Part shown: piece after piece, positions 10,074-19,796 of the stretch
Layout of the letters: the number at the start of each line of letters is the position of its first letter
Numbering within the stretch: the stretch's first letter is position 1
From: Beijerinckiaceae bacterium
GTDB taxonomy: Bacteria > Pseudomonadota > Alphaproteobacteria > Rhizobiales > Beijerinckiaceae
Length of the DNA stretch: 47,693 bases
Reading direction: 5' to 3'
Assembly (NCBI GenBank): GCA_025459195.1
Contig: JALORF010000003.1
Span: 1 to 47,693 of the forward strand
Position numbers and translations under genes: made by a program
The notes under the pieces: generated by a model
The model's input: only the letters and a program-made list of their open reading frames with translations
Databases searched by the model: none
Told to the model about the DNA's origin: nothing

Positions 10074-11204
10074 ATGCCGATCATCTCCTACCTGACCACC
10101 ATCCGGTTCGACTTCGGAGCGATTGCCGGGCTGCCGGAGGACATTGCTGCCTGTGGCATGTCCAATCCGCTGCTGGTCACCGACAAGGGCGTGGTCGCCA
10201 CCGGTATTGCCGCCCGGATCGCAGCCTTGATGCCGAAGGGCGGGGCGACCCCCATCTTCGATCAGACGCCGTCCAATCCCACCGAAGACGCGACCGATCT
10301 GGCTGTCGAGATGTACAAGGCGCATGGCTGCGATGGCATCGTCGCCTTGGGCGGGGGCTCACCGATGGACCTCGCCAAGTCGGCGGCCGTCCTGGCAACC
10401 CATGGCGGCGTCTTGCGCGATTACGCCTTCATCCATGGCGGCGCCGCGAAAATCACGCCGAAAATCGCCCCGGTGATCGCCATTCCGACGACCTCTGGCA
10501 CGGGCTCCGAAGTCGGGCGCGGCGCGGTGATGAGCTTTCGCGACGGGCGAAAGCTGTCGGTCATCTCGCCGCTGCTGTTCCCGAAGCGGGCGATCTGCGA
10601 CCCCGAACTGACGCTGGGCTTGCCGCCGCTGCTCACGGCCGCAACCGGCATGGACGCGCTGACCCACGGCATCGAGTGCTTCACCTCGAACACGGAAAAC
10701 CCGCCCGCCGGGGCGATCGCGCTGGAATGCACCCGCCTCGCGGCCCGCGCGCTCGAAACCGCTGTCAAGGATGGGAGCAACCGGCAGGCGCGCCATGACA
10801 TGATGATGGCATCGATGATGGGTGCCATGGCCTTCCAGAAGGGCCTCGGCGCAGTGCATGCGCTCGCCCACACGCTCGGTGGCCTCAAGGAGGTGCATCT
10901 GCATCATGGCACGCTCAATGCCGTGCTCCTGCCGGCGGTGCTGCGCTTCAATGCCGGGATACGGCAAGCCGAATATGCCCGCCTTGCCTATGAGATGGAT
11001 GTCCCGGCCGGCCAGTCCATCGACCGGTTCATCGAGGACCTCAACCGCCGGATCGGCCTGCCGGCCACCCTCCGCGAGATGGGCGTGAAGCGCGAGTGGT
11101 TCGCCAGGGTGGCCGAGATCTCGCTTGAGGATCACTGCACCCGGACCAACGCCAGGACACCAACAGCCGCAGACTACCACGCCATGCTGGAAGAGGCCTT
11201 CTGA
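10074..11204 (+). CDS. Iron-containing alcohol dehydrogenase
   Basis: GGGSPMDLAK, PTTSGTGSE, HGIECF, HALAHTLGG, HHGTLNAVLLP: Fe-ADH family. Confidence 0.9.
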   Translation: MPIISYLTTIRFDFGAIAGLPEDIAACGMSNPLLVTDKGVVATGIAARIAALMPKGGATPIFDQTPSNPTEDATDLAVEMYKAHGCDGIVALGGGSPMDLAKSAAVLATHGGVLRDYAFIHGGAAKITPKIAPVIAIPTTSGTGSEVGRGAVMSFRDGRKLSVISPLLFPKRAICDPELTLGLPPLLTAATGMDALTHGIECFTSNTENPPAGAIALECTRLAARALETAVKDGSNRQARHDMMMASMMGAMAFQKGLGAVHALAHTLGGLKEVHLHHGTLNAVLLPAVLRFNAGIRQAEYARLAYEMDVPAGQSIDRFIEDLNRRIGLPATLREMGVKREWFARVAEISLEDHCTRTNARTPTAADYHAMLEEAF

Positions 11205-11270
11205 GCCAGCCGGACCGAAGGGGCCGGTGATGGCGATGCTCGCGCCTGATCGGCGTCCAGCCATCCCCCC

Positions 11271-12167
11271 TCAGCGGTTGAAGCGGACGGTGCCAGCCTC
11301 CGAGATGTCATAGCCGGTGAGCAGCGCCGCATGGCGGTGGAATTCCGGCTCGCGCATCAGGGCGAGCAGCGTCTGTGCCGCTGGCTCGAAATAGATGCGC
11401 CGGCGCATGACCAGATCGAAGCGCTCTGCGGCGAGCGGCACGAAGCCGAGCCCGTGGGCCGCTGCAACGGCGCGGCTGGCGATGCCGCAGTCGATCTCGC
11501 CCGCCCGGATGGCGAAGGCGAGGTCCTGACCCGTCGCGAACGGCTCGCCGACCCGGTTGAAGGCCTCGCGCGCAAGACCCGATTCTGCGGCCAGCCGATC
11601 CAGCAGCAACTGGGCCCCCGCGCCGCCCTGGCGGACCCCGAGCCGCGCCTGCCGTGTCGCGACATCGCCAAGCGTCGTCAGCGCCAGCGGATTGCCGGCT
11701 TGCGTCAGCAGGCCCTGTTCGCGGCGCGCGAAGGCGATGACCACCGCATCGGTCAGCCGCGCCTGTGCCTTGACCGCTGCGATGTTGGCGTCCTCGTCAG
11801 CGTGCTGGTCCGCACCTGCCCCATGCACATGGATCGCCGCCATGGCGATCTCGTTGCGGCCAAGCCGGTCAAGCCCGGCCGTCGACCCTTCGCTGAGCAG
11901 GGCAAGCCCGCAGGCCGAGCGCCGGACGGCCCATTCCAGCAGCGGATCATGGCTGCCGCCAATGATGGCCGGTGGTGCCAGCGGCACAAAGCCATCCGGA
12001 TGGGCGAGGCCCGCCTCGATCCAGCGATCCAGTGCGGCACGCGGGAACAGCCATTTGCCCGTCACCTTCGAGCAGGGCACGGCCCCGTTGGCAACCAGTT
12101 CATAGAGCTTGCGCTCCTTGATGCCGAGATAGGCGGCGGCCGTCTCGGTGCTGAGGTAGGTTTCCAT
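11271..12167 (-). CDS. HTH (excisionase-like) DNA-binding protein with PBP-like ligand-binding domain; likely regulator of the tup genes
   Basis: N-terminus LSTETAAAYLGIKERKLYELVANGAVPCSKVTGKWLFPRAALDRWI, followed by a periplasmic-binding-like domain; divergent from tupB. Confidence 0.75.
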   Translation of the reverse strand: METYLSTETAAAYLGIKERKLYELVANGAVPCSKVTGKWLFPRAALDRWIEAGLAHPDGFVPLAPPAIIGGSHDPLLEWAVRRSACGLALLSEGSTAGLDRLGRNEIAMAAIHVHGAGADQHADEDANIAAVKAQARLTDAVVIAFARREQGLLTQAGNPLALTTLGDVATRQARLGVRQGGAGAQLLLDRLAAESGLAREAFNRVGEPFATGQDLAFAIRAGEIDCGIASRAVAAAHGLGFVPLAAERFDLVMRRRIYFEPAAQTLLALMREPEFHRHAALLTGYDISEAGTVRFNR

Positions 12168-12266
12168 GTCTTTTTAACTGCGCTTGACTGCATGAATTCC
12201 AAACTTGAATCTTTCTAGGGAAAATCCATAAAGAAGCCAATCGAAATTGCAGCGCTCCCGGGCCAG

Positions 12267-12968
12267 ATGGACATCTCAAGCAGCTTTGCAGCCGCCTTCG
12301 GGCTGATCGTCGGCCTCGATCCGCAATTTGTGCAGATTGTCGGGCTGTCGCTGCGCGTCACGCTGACAGCGGTGCTGCTGGCTGCCGTGATCGGACTGCC
12401 GCTTGGGGCACTTCTGGCTGTGGCGCGCTTTCCCGGTCGCTCGGCCCTGATCGTGCTGGTCAACGGGCTGATGGGCCTGCCGCCCGTTGTCGCCGGCCTC
12501 GTCGTCTTTCTGTTGCTGTCACGCTCGGGGCCGCTGGGCGCGCTTGGCTGGTTGTTTTCGCCAGCGGCAATGGTCATTGCGCAGACCTTGCTCGTGCTGC
12601 CCATCATCATTGCGCTGACACGGGGCACCATCGAGGAATTGTGGGGCGAATACCGCGAGCATCTGACCTCGCTGGGCCTGACCGGAGCGCGGGCGATCCC
12701 GACCTTGCTGTGGGATGGACGCTTCGCGCTGGCCACCGGCCTGCTGGCGGGCTTCGGCCGGGCCAGCGCCGAGGTCGGCGCGGTGCTGATCGTGGGTGGC
12801 AATATCGCGGGCCATACCCGGACCATGACCACCTCGATCGCGCTCGAAACATCGAAGGGCGATCTGCCGTTGGCCCTGGGGCTCGGGCTGGTCCTGATCG
12901 CGCTGACGCTGGCCATCAACGCCGCCGCCTATGGGGCGAGCCGTATCGGCGCACGGTTCGCGGGGTGA
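12267..12968 (+). CDS. tupB: Tungstate-type ABC transporter permease
   Basis: Permease with a conserved EYREHLTSLGLTGARAIPTLLWDGRFALATGLLAGFGRASAEVGAVLIVGGNI; adjacent to TupA/TupC. Confidence 0.82.
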   Translation: MDISSSFAAAFGLIVGLDPQFVQIVGLSLRVTLTAVLLAAVIGLPLGALLAVARFPGRSALIVLVNGLMGLPPVVAGLVVFLLLSRSGPLGALGWLFSPAAMVIAQTLLVLPIIIALTRGTIEELWGEYREHLTSLGLTGARAIPTLLWDGRFALATGLLAGFGRASAEVGAVLIVGGNIAGHTRTMTTSIALETSKGDLPLALGLGLVLIALTLAINAAAYGASRIGARFAG

Positions 12969-13684
12969 TGGCCATGCGCGACATCGCCAGCATCCTGCCG
13001 CTCTCGGTTGAGGGTCTGTCCTTCGAAGCAGATGGCAAGCGCCTTCTGGACAGTGTCAGCTTCACCTTGCCAAAGGGCGGCGTCACCGCCGTCATCGGCC
13101 CGAACGGGGCCGGCAAATCGCTCACCTTGCGGCTCTGCCACGGATTGCTGGTGCCATGCGCGGGTGCAATCCGCTGGCAGGCCGAAACGGGCCGCCGCCG
13201 TCATGCCATGGTCTTCCAGCGCCCTGTCATGCTGCGCCGGTCGGCCCGGGCCAACATCGTGCATGCGCTGGCTGCCGTCGGCATGACGGAGGCGGCATCG
13301 CGGGCTGATGCGGCGCTTGCCCGTTTCGGGCTGGCAGCGCTGGCGGACCGTCCGGCACGGCTGATGTCGGGCGGTGAGCAACAGCGCCTCGCCATCGCGC
13401 GGGCCTGGGCGCTGGAGCCGGAGGTGCTGTTTCTCGACGAGCCGTCATCGCAGCTCGATCCGGGCGCGACCCGGCAGATCGAAGAGATCATCCAGAGCCT
13501 TGCCTCAGAAGGCATGACCATCCTGATGACCACCCACGACCTTGGTCAGGCAAGGCGGCTGAGCCAGCGCATCCTGTTTCTCGACCGCGGGCGTCTGATC
13601 GATGATGCGCCCACCCAAGCCGTTTTTGCGGGTCAGTCATCCAACGCTGCCCGCGCTTTCATTGCCGGAGACCTGCTCTGGTGA
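12968..13684 (+). CDS. tupC: Tungstate-type ABC transporter ATP-binding protein
   Basis: GPNGAGKSLTLRLCHGLL, LMSGGEQQRLAIARAWALEPEVLFLDEPSSQLD; ATG overlaps the tupB stop. Confidence 0.82.
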   Translation: MAMRDIASILPLSVEGLSFEADGKRLLDSVSFTLPKGGVTAVIGPNGAGKSLTLRLCHGLLVPCAGAIRWQAETGRRRHAMVFQRPVMLRRSARANIVHALAAVGMTEAASRADAALARFGLAALADRPARLMSGGEQQRLAIARAWALEPEVLFLDEPSSQLDPGATRQIEEIIQSLASEGMTILMTTHDLGQARRLSQRILFLDRGRLIDDAPTQAVFAGQSSNAARAFIAGDLLW

Positions 13685-13715
13685 ACCCGATCCCACACAA
13701 CGGAGGAACACGCCC

Positions 13716-14594
13716 ATGTTGACCAAGCGCAGCCTTCTGGCCGCAGGCTTCGGCCTCGCCCTGACATCCTCGGTGCTGGCGCAGGCCACGCTCACAGCCC
13801 CGCCGCCAGCCCAGGGCGCAGCGCCGGCTGCCCAGACGCGCTTCATCACCGTGTCGTCGACCACCTCGACCACGGATTCGGGCCTGTTCAACCATCTGCT
13901 GCCAGCCTTCAAGGCGAGGACTGGCATCGAGGTCCGTGTTGTCAGCCAGGGCACCGGACAGGCGCTCGACACTGGCCGCCGCGGCGATGCCGATGTGGTG
14001 TTCGTGCATGCCCGCGCGCAGGAGGTGAAGTTCGTCGAGGACGGCTTCGGTGTCGAGCGCAAGCCGGTGATGTACAACGACTTCGTGCTGATCGGGCCGA
14101 AATCCGACCCGGCCGGCATCAAGGGCTCGAAGGACATCGCCGCCGCGCTGAAGGCCATCCAGGCCAAGGCTGCGCCTTTCGTCTCGCGCGGCGACAAGTC
14201 CGGCACCCATGCTGCTGAACTCAACCTGTGGAAGGTGGCCGGCGTCGAGATCGAACAGGCCAAGGGCCCGTGGTATCGCGAGATCGGCCAGGGGATGGGC
14301 GCGGCTCTGAACACATCGGGCGCGATGGGCGCCTATGTGCTGTCCGACCGCGCCACCTGGATCAATTTCAGGAACCGCGGCGATCTGGAAATCGTGGTCG
14401 AGGGCGACCGCCGCCTGTTCAACCAGTATGGCGTCATCCTCGTCAATCCGGCCAGGCACGCCCATGTCAAGAAGGCCGATGGACAAGCCTTCATCGACTG
14501 GCTGCTCGGGCCCGAAGGCCAGAAGGCGATCGCCGACTACAAGATCAACGGCGCGCAGTTGTTCTTCCCCAACGCCACCCAGCCGGGGGCTTGA
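13716..14594 (+). CDS. tupA: Tungstate-type ABC transporter substrate-binding protein
   Basis: Signal peptide; SSTTSTTDSGLFNHLLPAF, GTGQALDTGRRGDADVVFVHA, FVSRGDKSGTHAAE motifs; RBS ggagga. Confidence 0.85.
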   Translation: MLTKRSLLAAGFGLALTSSVLAQATLTAPPPAQGAAPAAQTRFITVSSTTSTTDSGLFNHLLPAFKARTGIEVRVVSQGTGQALDTGRRGDADVVFVHARAQEVKFVEDGFGVERKPVMYNDFVLIGPKSDPAGIKGSKDIAAALKAIQAKAAPFVSRGDKSGTHAAELNLWKVAGVEIEQAKGPWYREIGQGMGAALNTSGAMGAYVLSDRATWINFRNRGDLEIVVEGDRRLFNQYGVILVNPARHAHVKKADGQAFIDWLLGPEGQKAIADYKINGAQLFFPNATQPGA

Positions 14595-14675
14595 ACCGGG
14601 GCATGGCACGGCGTCCGGCATCATGCTCATCCGCCGACTGATCCGGACACTGACATGGAATGCGGCAAGCAGCCG

Positions 14676-14690
14676 GTGACAGCCTGTCAC
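14676..14690. promoter_or_regulatory. 15-bp perfect palindrome GTGACAGCCTGTCAC, possible operator
   Basis: 7+1+7 inverted repeat, between tupA and the SDR gene. Confidence 0.35.
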
Positions 14691-14850
14691 GGGGCTGTTG
14701 CACGAATCCGGCTTTTTCCGGCATGAGAGGTGCATGCTCTGGCCTGGGCTGTCGTGCCGGGCACTGCGACAGGTCTTGCAGGAAACACCTGCCGGACTCG
14801 CCTGCCAGAAGCACCTCGCCAGAAGCGCCTTGCCAAAGACCGGAGCCGAC

Positions 14851-15639
14851 ATGACAGACCCGATTGCCAAGGTTGCCCTCATCACCGGTGCCGCACGCGG
14901 CATCGGCCTTGCCGCATCGAGGCGCTTTCTGGCCGAGGGCTGGCGCGTAGCCATGCTGGATGTCGAACATGAGGTGCTGGTGCAGGCGGTCGAGGGTCTG
15001 GCCGCACCTGGCCGCACCCTGGCCCTGCCGTGCGATCTGTCCGACCCTGCGGCGATCACGGCGGCCTTCGCGGCTCTGGCCGGGCATTTCGGCAGGCTCG
15101 ATGCGCTGGTCAACAATGCCGGCATCGCCGTGTTCAAGCCGATCCTCGAAACCACGCTGGAGGACTGGAACCGGGTGATGGCCGTCAACCTCACCGCACC
15201 CTTCCTCTGCACGCAGGCCGCAGCGCGGCTGATGCGCGAAACCGGTGGCGGCGCGGTGGTCAACATCACCTCGATTTCCGGCCTCAGGGCCTCCACCTTG
15301 CGCGTGGCCTACGGGGTCAGCAAGGCGGCACTGAAGCATCTCACAAAGCAGCAGTCGGTCGAACTGGCCTCCCTCGGCATCAGGGTCAATGCTGTTGCGC
15401 CAGGCCCGGTCGACACCGCCATGGCCAAGGCGGTCCACAGCCAGGCCATCCGCGCCGACTATCATGACTCCATCCCGCTGAACCGCTACGGGCTGGAGGA
15501 GGAACTGGCGAATGCCATCTTCTTCCTGTGCAGCGATCAGGCCAGCTACATCAACGGCCAGAATCTGGCTGTCGATGGTGGCTTCGACGCGGCCGGCATC
15601 GGCCTGCCGACCTTGCGGCGTGCGCAGAACGGCAGTTGA
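14851..15639 (+). CDS. SDR family oxidoreductase
   Basis: TGAARGIG, NNAGIAV, YGVSKAALKHLTK, and C-terminal INGQNLAVDGGFDAAG. Confidence 0.92.
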   Translation: MTDPIAKVALITGAARGIGLAASRRFLAEGWRVAMLDVEHEVLVQAVEGLAAPGRTLALPCDLSDPAAITAAFAALAGHFGRLDALVNNAGIAVFKPILETTLEDWNRVMAVNLTAPFLCTQAAARLMRETGGGAVVNITSISGLRASTLRVAYGVSKAALKHLTKQQSVELASLGIRVNAVAPGPVDTAMAKAVHSQAIRADYHDSIPLNRYGLEEELANAIFFLCSDQASYINGQNLAVDGGFDAAGIGLPTLRRAQNGS

Positions 15640-15724
15640 TCCGTCACGCCCGAGCTGCCTGCCAGCCACGACGAAAGATGCGCATCCATCCGGATTGCCA
15701 AGCGTCAGGCTGCGTGCCACTGAT

Positions 15725-15915
15725 GAGGGGCTTTCGGTGCCTGTGGAGACATGGGTGAAACGGGAACGCGGTGCGGATGAGCCATCATCCCAAGCCGCGG
15801 CTGCCCCCGCAACTGTAAGCGGCGAGCCGGTTTCAAACACGCCACTGGTCGATCAGACCGGGAAGGCTGAAGCCGGCAATGACCCGCGAGCCAGGAGACC
15901 GGCCGAGAGCATGTG
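15725..15915 (+). promoter_or_regulatory. Cobalamin riboswitch (approximate ends)
   Basis: gggtgaaacgggaa, gctgcccccgcaactgtaagcgg, ccactgg, gaccgggaaggc, gacccgcgagccaggagacc: conserved B12-element boxes in order, upstream of a TonB receptor. Confidence 0.95.
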
Positions 15916-15955
15916 CAACCTCTGAACTCTGGCGGTGGGCCAGGGAAGGAAACTC

Positions 15956-17917
15956 ATGTTCTGGTCTCCCCGACGGGCGCTCCTCGCGTCCGCAAGCCTC
16001 CTCGTATTCTCCTCGACAATCGCATCGGCACAGACGCCCGGATCAGCAACGCCCGGATTATCCGGCGCGATTCCGCTGGACGTGACCGTCACGGCCAACC
16101 GTGTGCCGACCAGCATCCAGCGCACCGGCAGCGCCATCACCGTCATCTCGGCTGACGAGATTGCGCGAACCCATCCAGGCTCTCTGGTTGATGCGTTGCG
16201 GGCGGTCCCCGGCCTCGACCTTTCGGAAGGCGGCGGCCCCGGCTCCACCACCACGATCCGTCTGCGCGGCGCCAATTCGGGCCAGACACTCGTCATGATC
16301 GATGGGGTGCGCATCAATGATCCCAGCGGCCCCAGCGGCGAATTCGATGCGTCCTTGCTGGCCCCGGCGCTGATCGAGCGCATCGAGGTGCTGCGCGGTC
16401 CGCAAAGCGCACTCTATGGCTCCGATGCCATTGGCGGCGTGGTCAACATCATCACCCGCAAGGGCAGGGGCCAGCCCCGCTTCAGCATCGGCGTGGAGGC
16501 TGGCAGTTACGGCATGCTTCAGGGCACGGCCTCGGTCTCCGGGTCGAGCGGGCCGTGGACCTACGCGTTCTCGGGCTCCGGCACCCGCAATGACGGCTTT
16601 TCCAGCCTTGGCTACCGCATCGGCAGTTTCGAGAGCCGTTTCGGCAAGCTGGAGGCCGACGGCTTCAATCGCTTCGGCGGTTTCGGGCGCATCGGCTTCG
16701 ATCCCGGCAATGGCTTCCGTTTCGATGTCAGCGCGCTGGTTGTCGACACCAAGAAGAAGATCGATGATCCCTTCATTGCCCTGCCGGACAGTCCCACCGC
16801 CTTCACCCGCAACCGGCTCTCGCAAGTCGCGGTCACGGCCGAACTCGACACGTTCGAGCGGGCACTGGTCCACAAGCTGCAGATTTTCGCCAACCAGACC
16901 CGCCGTTTCACCCTCGATGGCGCGGACCTGCGCTATCGCTATGTGGGGGCGCGCACGGGCGGCGAGTATCAGGCGAGGCTTGCGCTCGGCGCCTTTGGCA
17001 CGCTGATCGGCGGAGCGCGCATCGAGCGCGAGACGCTCACCAGCAGCGAGCCGGACTTCTCCAACTTTCCGGCAATCGGCACGGCGCGGGACAGCTATGC
17101 CCAGACCACGCAGTCGCTGTTCGCCCTCTGGCAGGGCCAGATCGGCGAGCGGCTGGCCGTGTCTCTCGGTGGCCGGCGCGACCAGATCATCGGAGCCGAT
17201 CCGTTCCACACCTGGCGCGCGACCGCAGCTTACCTGATCCCGGAAACCGGCACCAAGCTCAGGGCCAGTGTCGGCACCGGTGCCAAGGCACCGACACTCT
17301 ATCAGCGCTTCTCGGATTTCGGCACGCCGGGCCTCAGCGCCGAACGCAGCTTCGGCTATGATGCCGGCATCGACCAGACCCTGCTCGATGGCCGCCTCAA
17401 GCTCTCGGTCACGGCCTTCTCGAACCGAATCCGCAACCTGATCGACTTCGATTTCGGTCCCGGTTGCCCGCCGGCGCAGCAGTTCTCAGGCTGCTATGTC
17501 AACGTCTCGCAGGCCAAGTCGGAGGGCATCGAAGCGAATGCCCGCGCCATTCTGATCGAGGGGTTCCTCACCGCCTCCGCCACCTACACGCACATGCGGG
17601 CGCGCGATCTCCAGACCGGGCTGGCGCTGGCCCGCCGCCCGGCCCATAGCGGACGGCTTTCCTTCCAGATCACGCCGCTGGCTGGCTGGACGGTGGAGCC
17701 CTCGCTGGTGGTGCTGTCGGAGCGCTTCTCGACGAGCAACGAGCGCCAGCGGCTCGCACCCTATGCGCGTCTTGACCTGTTCACATCCTATCAGGTCAAC
17801 GACACGGTGCAGATCCATGCCCGCATCGAGAACATCACCGATGCGCGCTATCAGGAGGTGCGCAATTTCGGCACCACGGGCCGCGCCTTCTATGCCGGCC
17901 TGACCGCCACCTGGTGA
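15956..17917 (+). CDS. btuB: TonB-dependent receptor, BtuB-like
   Basis: Signal peptide, plug domain (VTANRVPTSIQRTGSAITVISADEIA; LRGANSGQTLVMIDGVRINDPS; IERIEVLRGPQSALYGSDAIGGVVNIITRKG), C-terminal beta-strand ending in aromatic residue; downstream of a B12 riboswitch. Confidence 0.9.
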   Translation: MFWSPRRALLASASLLVFSSTIASAQTPGSATPGLSGAIPLDVTVTANRVPTSIQRTGSAITVISADEIARTHPGSLVDALRAVPGLDLSEGGGPGSTTTIRLRGANSGQTLVMIDGVRINDPSGPSGEFDASLLAPALIERIEVLRGPQSALYGSDAIGGVVNIITRKGRGQPRFSIGVEAGSYGMLQGTASVSGSSGPWTYAFSGSGTRNDGFSSLGYRIGSFESRFGKLEADGFNRFGGFGRIGFDPGNGFRFDVSALVVDTKKKIDDPFIALPDSPTAFTRNRLSQVAVTAELDTFERALVHKLQIFANQTRRFTLDGADLRYRYVGARTGGEYQARLALGAFGTLIGGARIERETLTSSEPDFSNFPAIGTARDSYAQTTQSLFALWQGQIGERLAVSLGGRRDQIIGADPFHTWRATAAYLIPETGTKLRASVGTGAKAPTLYQRFSDFGTPGLSAERSFGYDAGIDQTLLDGRLKLSVTAFSNRIRNLIDFDFGPGCPPAQQFSGCYVNVSQAKSEGIEANARAILIEGFLTASATYTHMRARDLQTGLALARRPAHSGRLSFQITPLAGWTVEPSLVVLSERFSTSNERQRLAPYARLDLFTSYQVNDTVQIHARIENITDARYQEVRNFGTTGRAFYAGLTATW

Positions 17918-18014
17918 CCACGCACCCCGTGGCCAAAGGCGTGCCGCACACCGGCCACCGCTGTTGAACGCAGGCAGCGCTTTCAGCCCGTGAAAGTCCG
18001 CGACAGCAATCAGA

Positions 18015-18044
18015 AAGCCGGCTTCCCTGAAGCCGGCCTTTTTT
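18015..18044 (+). terminator. Rho-independent terminator after btuB
   Basis: aagccggctt-ccctg-aagccggc followed by TTTTTT. Confidence 0.85.
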
Positions 18045-18098
18045 GTCGTCGGTGCCGCAACTCCTCGACGAGGAAAAGCAGGCTTGCGCATCTCCCCG

Positions 18099-19061
18099 CT
18101 ACAGCAGCCGCCCCGTTGCACCGGCCGGATCGTCCGTGTTCATGACGCGGTAGAGCGAGGCTTCCCCTGTCATCGACGGCGTGAGCGCATGCTTCAGCCC
18201 AGGCGGAATGGCGGCCGTATCGCCGGGGTTGAGGACCGTCTCTCCCCCGTCCCATGTCAGCCGCCAGTGGCCCCGCATCGGCATCAGGATCTCATGGCGG
18301 TCGAGGACATAGGGCGTTTCGGGCAAGGAATGCCGCGAGATCAGTTCAACCTCGAAGCCCGGCCTGTCGCGCAGTTTGCCGGCCGCTCCGATCACCTTCG
18401 CGGGCTGGCGGTCCGAGAGGGCCATCAGGTCCCAGTAGCGGGCGACATGTCCGGGCACCACATCAGCGGTTGACGGTTCGGGGTAGGCCGCGAGCTCGGC
18501 CTCGGTCAGCAGCGGCATGGGGGGAACGCCGTCCGGCAGCTTCTGGCCCTTCTTGCTGTCATAGAGCTTGCCGTTCGCGCCAAGGACAAGGCCGTGGGCC
18601 CTGGCCTCCTCGATCACCTGCGGGGCCCAGATCACACCGCCGCCGGCGTCATCGCCACCAAGCACCGCCATGATCATCCCGTAGTCGGTGCCGATGTTCT
18701 CGAAGCCGCGGAAGATGCCGGTGGGGATGTTGATGATGTCGCCTTCTTCCAGAACGACCTCGCCGGCCTTGCCCCAGCGTCCCCAGAAGAAGCGCCAGCG
18801 GCCCTTGAGCGCAAAGAACACCTCCGCCGTGCGATGCGAATGCAGGGAATTGCGGCACTTCGGCGGTTGTCCGGCCGCACCGATGTTGAAGCCGGGGGTC
18901 TCCTTGATGTGCACATGCTGGTCCGGGCTTTCCGAGACGCCGCCACCGATGATGGTGAAGTTCTCCTTGGTGTCGGAGCCCGGCGTGTGGGCGTCAATGA
19001 AGGCGGTCTTGCACGGTCTCAGGTCTCCATAGCGGACGATCCGGCTCATCACGTCGATCAT
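18099..19061 (-). CDS. Two-domain cupin protein
   Basis: Cupin motif in the first half (LHSHRTAEVFFALKGRWRFFWG...GDIINIPTGIFRGFEN) and in the second (DRHEILMPMRGHWRLTWDGGETVLNPGDTAAIPPGLKHALTP). Confidence 0.8.
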   Translation of the reverse strand: MIDVMSRIVRYGDLRPCKTAFIDAHTPGSDTKENFTIIGGGVSESPDQHVHIKETPGFNIGAAGQPPKCRNSLHSHRTAEVFFALKGRWRFFWGRWGKAGEVVLEEGDIINIPTGIFRGFENIGTDYGMIMAVLGGDDAGGGVIWAPQVIEEARAHGLVLGANGKLYDSKKGQKLPDGVPPMPLLTEAELAAYPEPSTADVVPGHVARYWDLMALSDRQPAKVIGAAGKLRDRPGFEVELISRHSLPETPYVLDRHEILMPMRGHWRLTWDGGETVLNPGDTAAIPPGLKHALTPSMTGEASLYRVMNTDDPAGATGRLL

Positions 19062-19091
19062 GTGGGTTTTCCTGTCTTTGATGTGTCTGGT

Positions 19092-19796
19092 TCAGTGGAC
19101 ATCTTCGGCTTCGCCCCAGGCTGTCAGAAGCCTGTGAATGTCGAAATCCGGCGACCGCGCCGCCTTCAGGATTGGCGCTTCCTTGCGGGTCACCAGATCG
19201 ATGGCATGCGGCAGTTCGGCCTCCATGCCGGGCTCGATGATCACCGCACCGTGGCGGTCGGCATGGATCAGGTCGCCCGGAACAATGGCGAGGCCAAAGA
19301 CCTGGACCGGCAGGTCAAAGCCGGTCACATGCACGAAGGCGTGGCTTGGCCCAATGCTGCCGGCCAGCAGGCAGAACCCCGGATCGATGGCCCCCAGATC
19401 GCGGATCGAGCCATTGGTGAGCACGCCTTGCAGGCCCAGTCCCTTGTGGATCGCCACGTTGACCTCGCCCCAGAACGCCCCGATGCCAGGCTCGTCGCCG
19501 TGATCCTCGATGACGACAAGGCGAGGGCGCTGCTCGCTGGCCAGGTAGCGGTAGTAGTTCAGCCGGCGCGCCCTGACCACGGCCGCGTCGTCGCTGGCAG
19601 GCCTGTCCGCGCGGATGCGGGCGGTCAGCGCAAAGCCGACCATGGGTGGCAGCACGGGGTCTGCCGCGATGACCGTGGCGCGCGTGAACCCGGTGCTCCG
19701 GCGCCGGCCCTCGATCAGTTCGATGGCATTGCAGATTGTCGGCGTGTCGACCGCCTTCAATGCAGCGAGGACATCAGGGGCAAGATGGCGCGTCAC
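19092..19796 (-). CDS. RraA family protein (HMG/CHA aldolase-like)
   Basis: TPTICNAIELI, GEVNVAIHKGLGLQGVLTNGSIRDLGAI, VPGDLIHADRHGAVIIEP; start trimmed to GTG at 19796, overlapping the permease gene end. Confidence 0.82.
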   Translation of the reverse strand: MTRHLAPDVLAALKAVDTPTICNAIELIEGRRRSTGFTRATVIAADPVLPPMVGFALTARIRADRPASDDAAVVRARRLNYYRYLASEQRPRLVVIEDHGDEPGIGAFWGEVNVAIHKGLGLQGVLTNGSIRDLGAIDPGFCLLAGSIGPSHAFVHVTGFDLPVQVFGLAIVPGDLIHADRHGAVIIEPGMEAELPHAIDLVTRKEAPILKAARSPDFDIHRLLTAWGEAEDVH

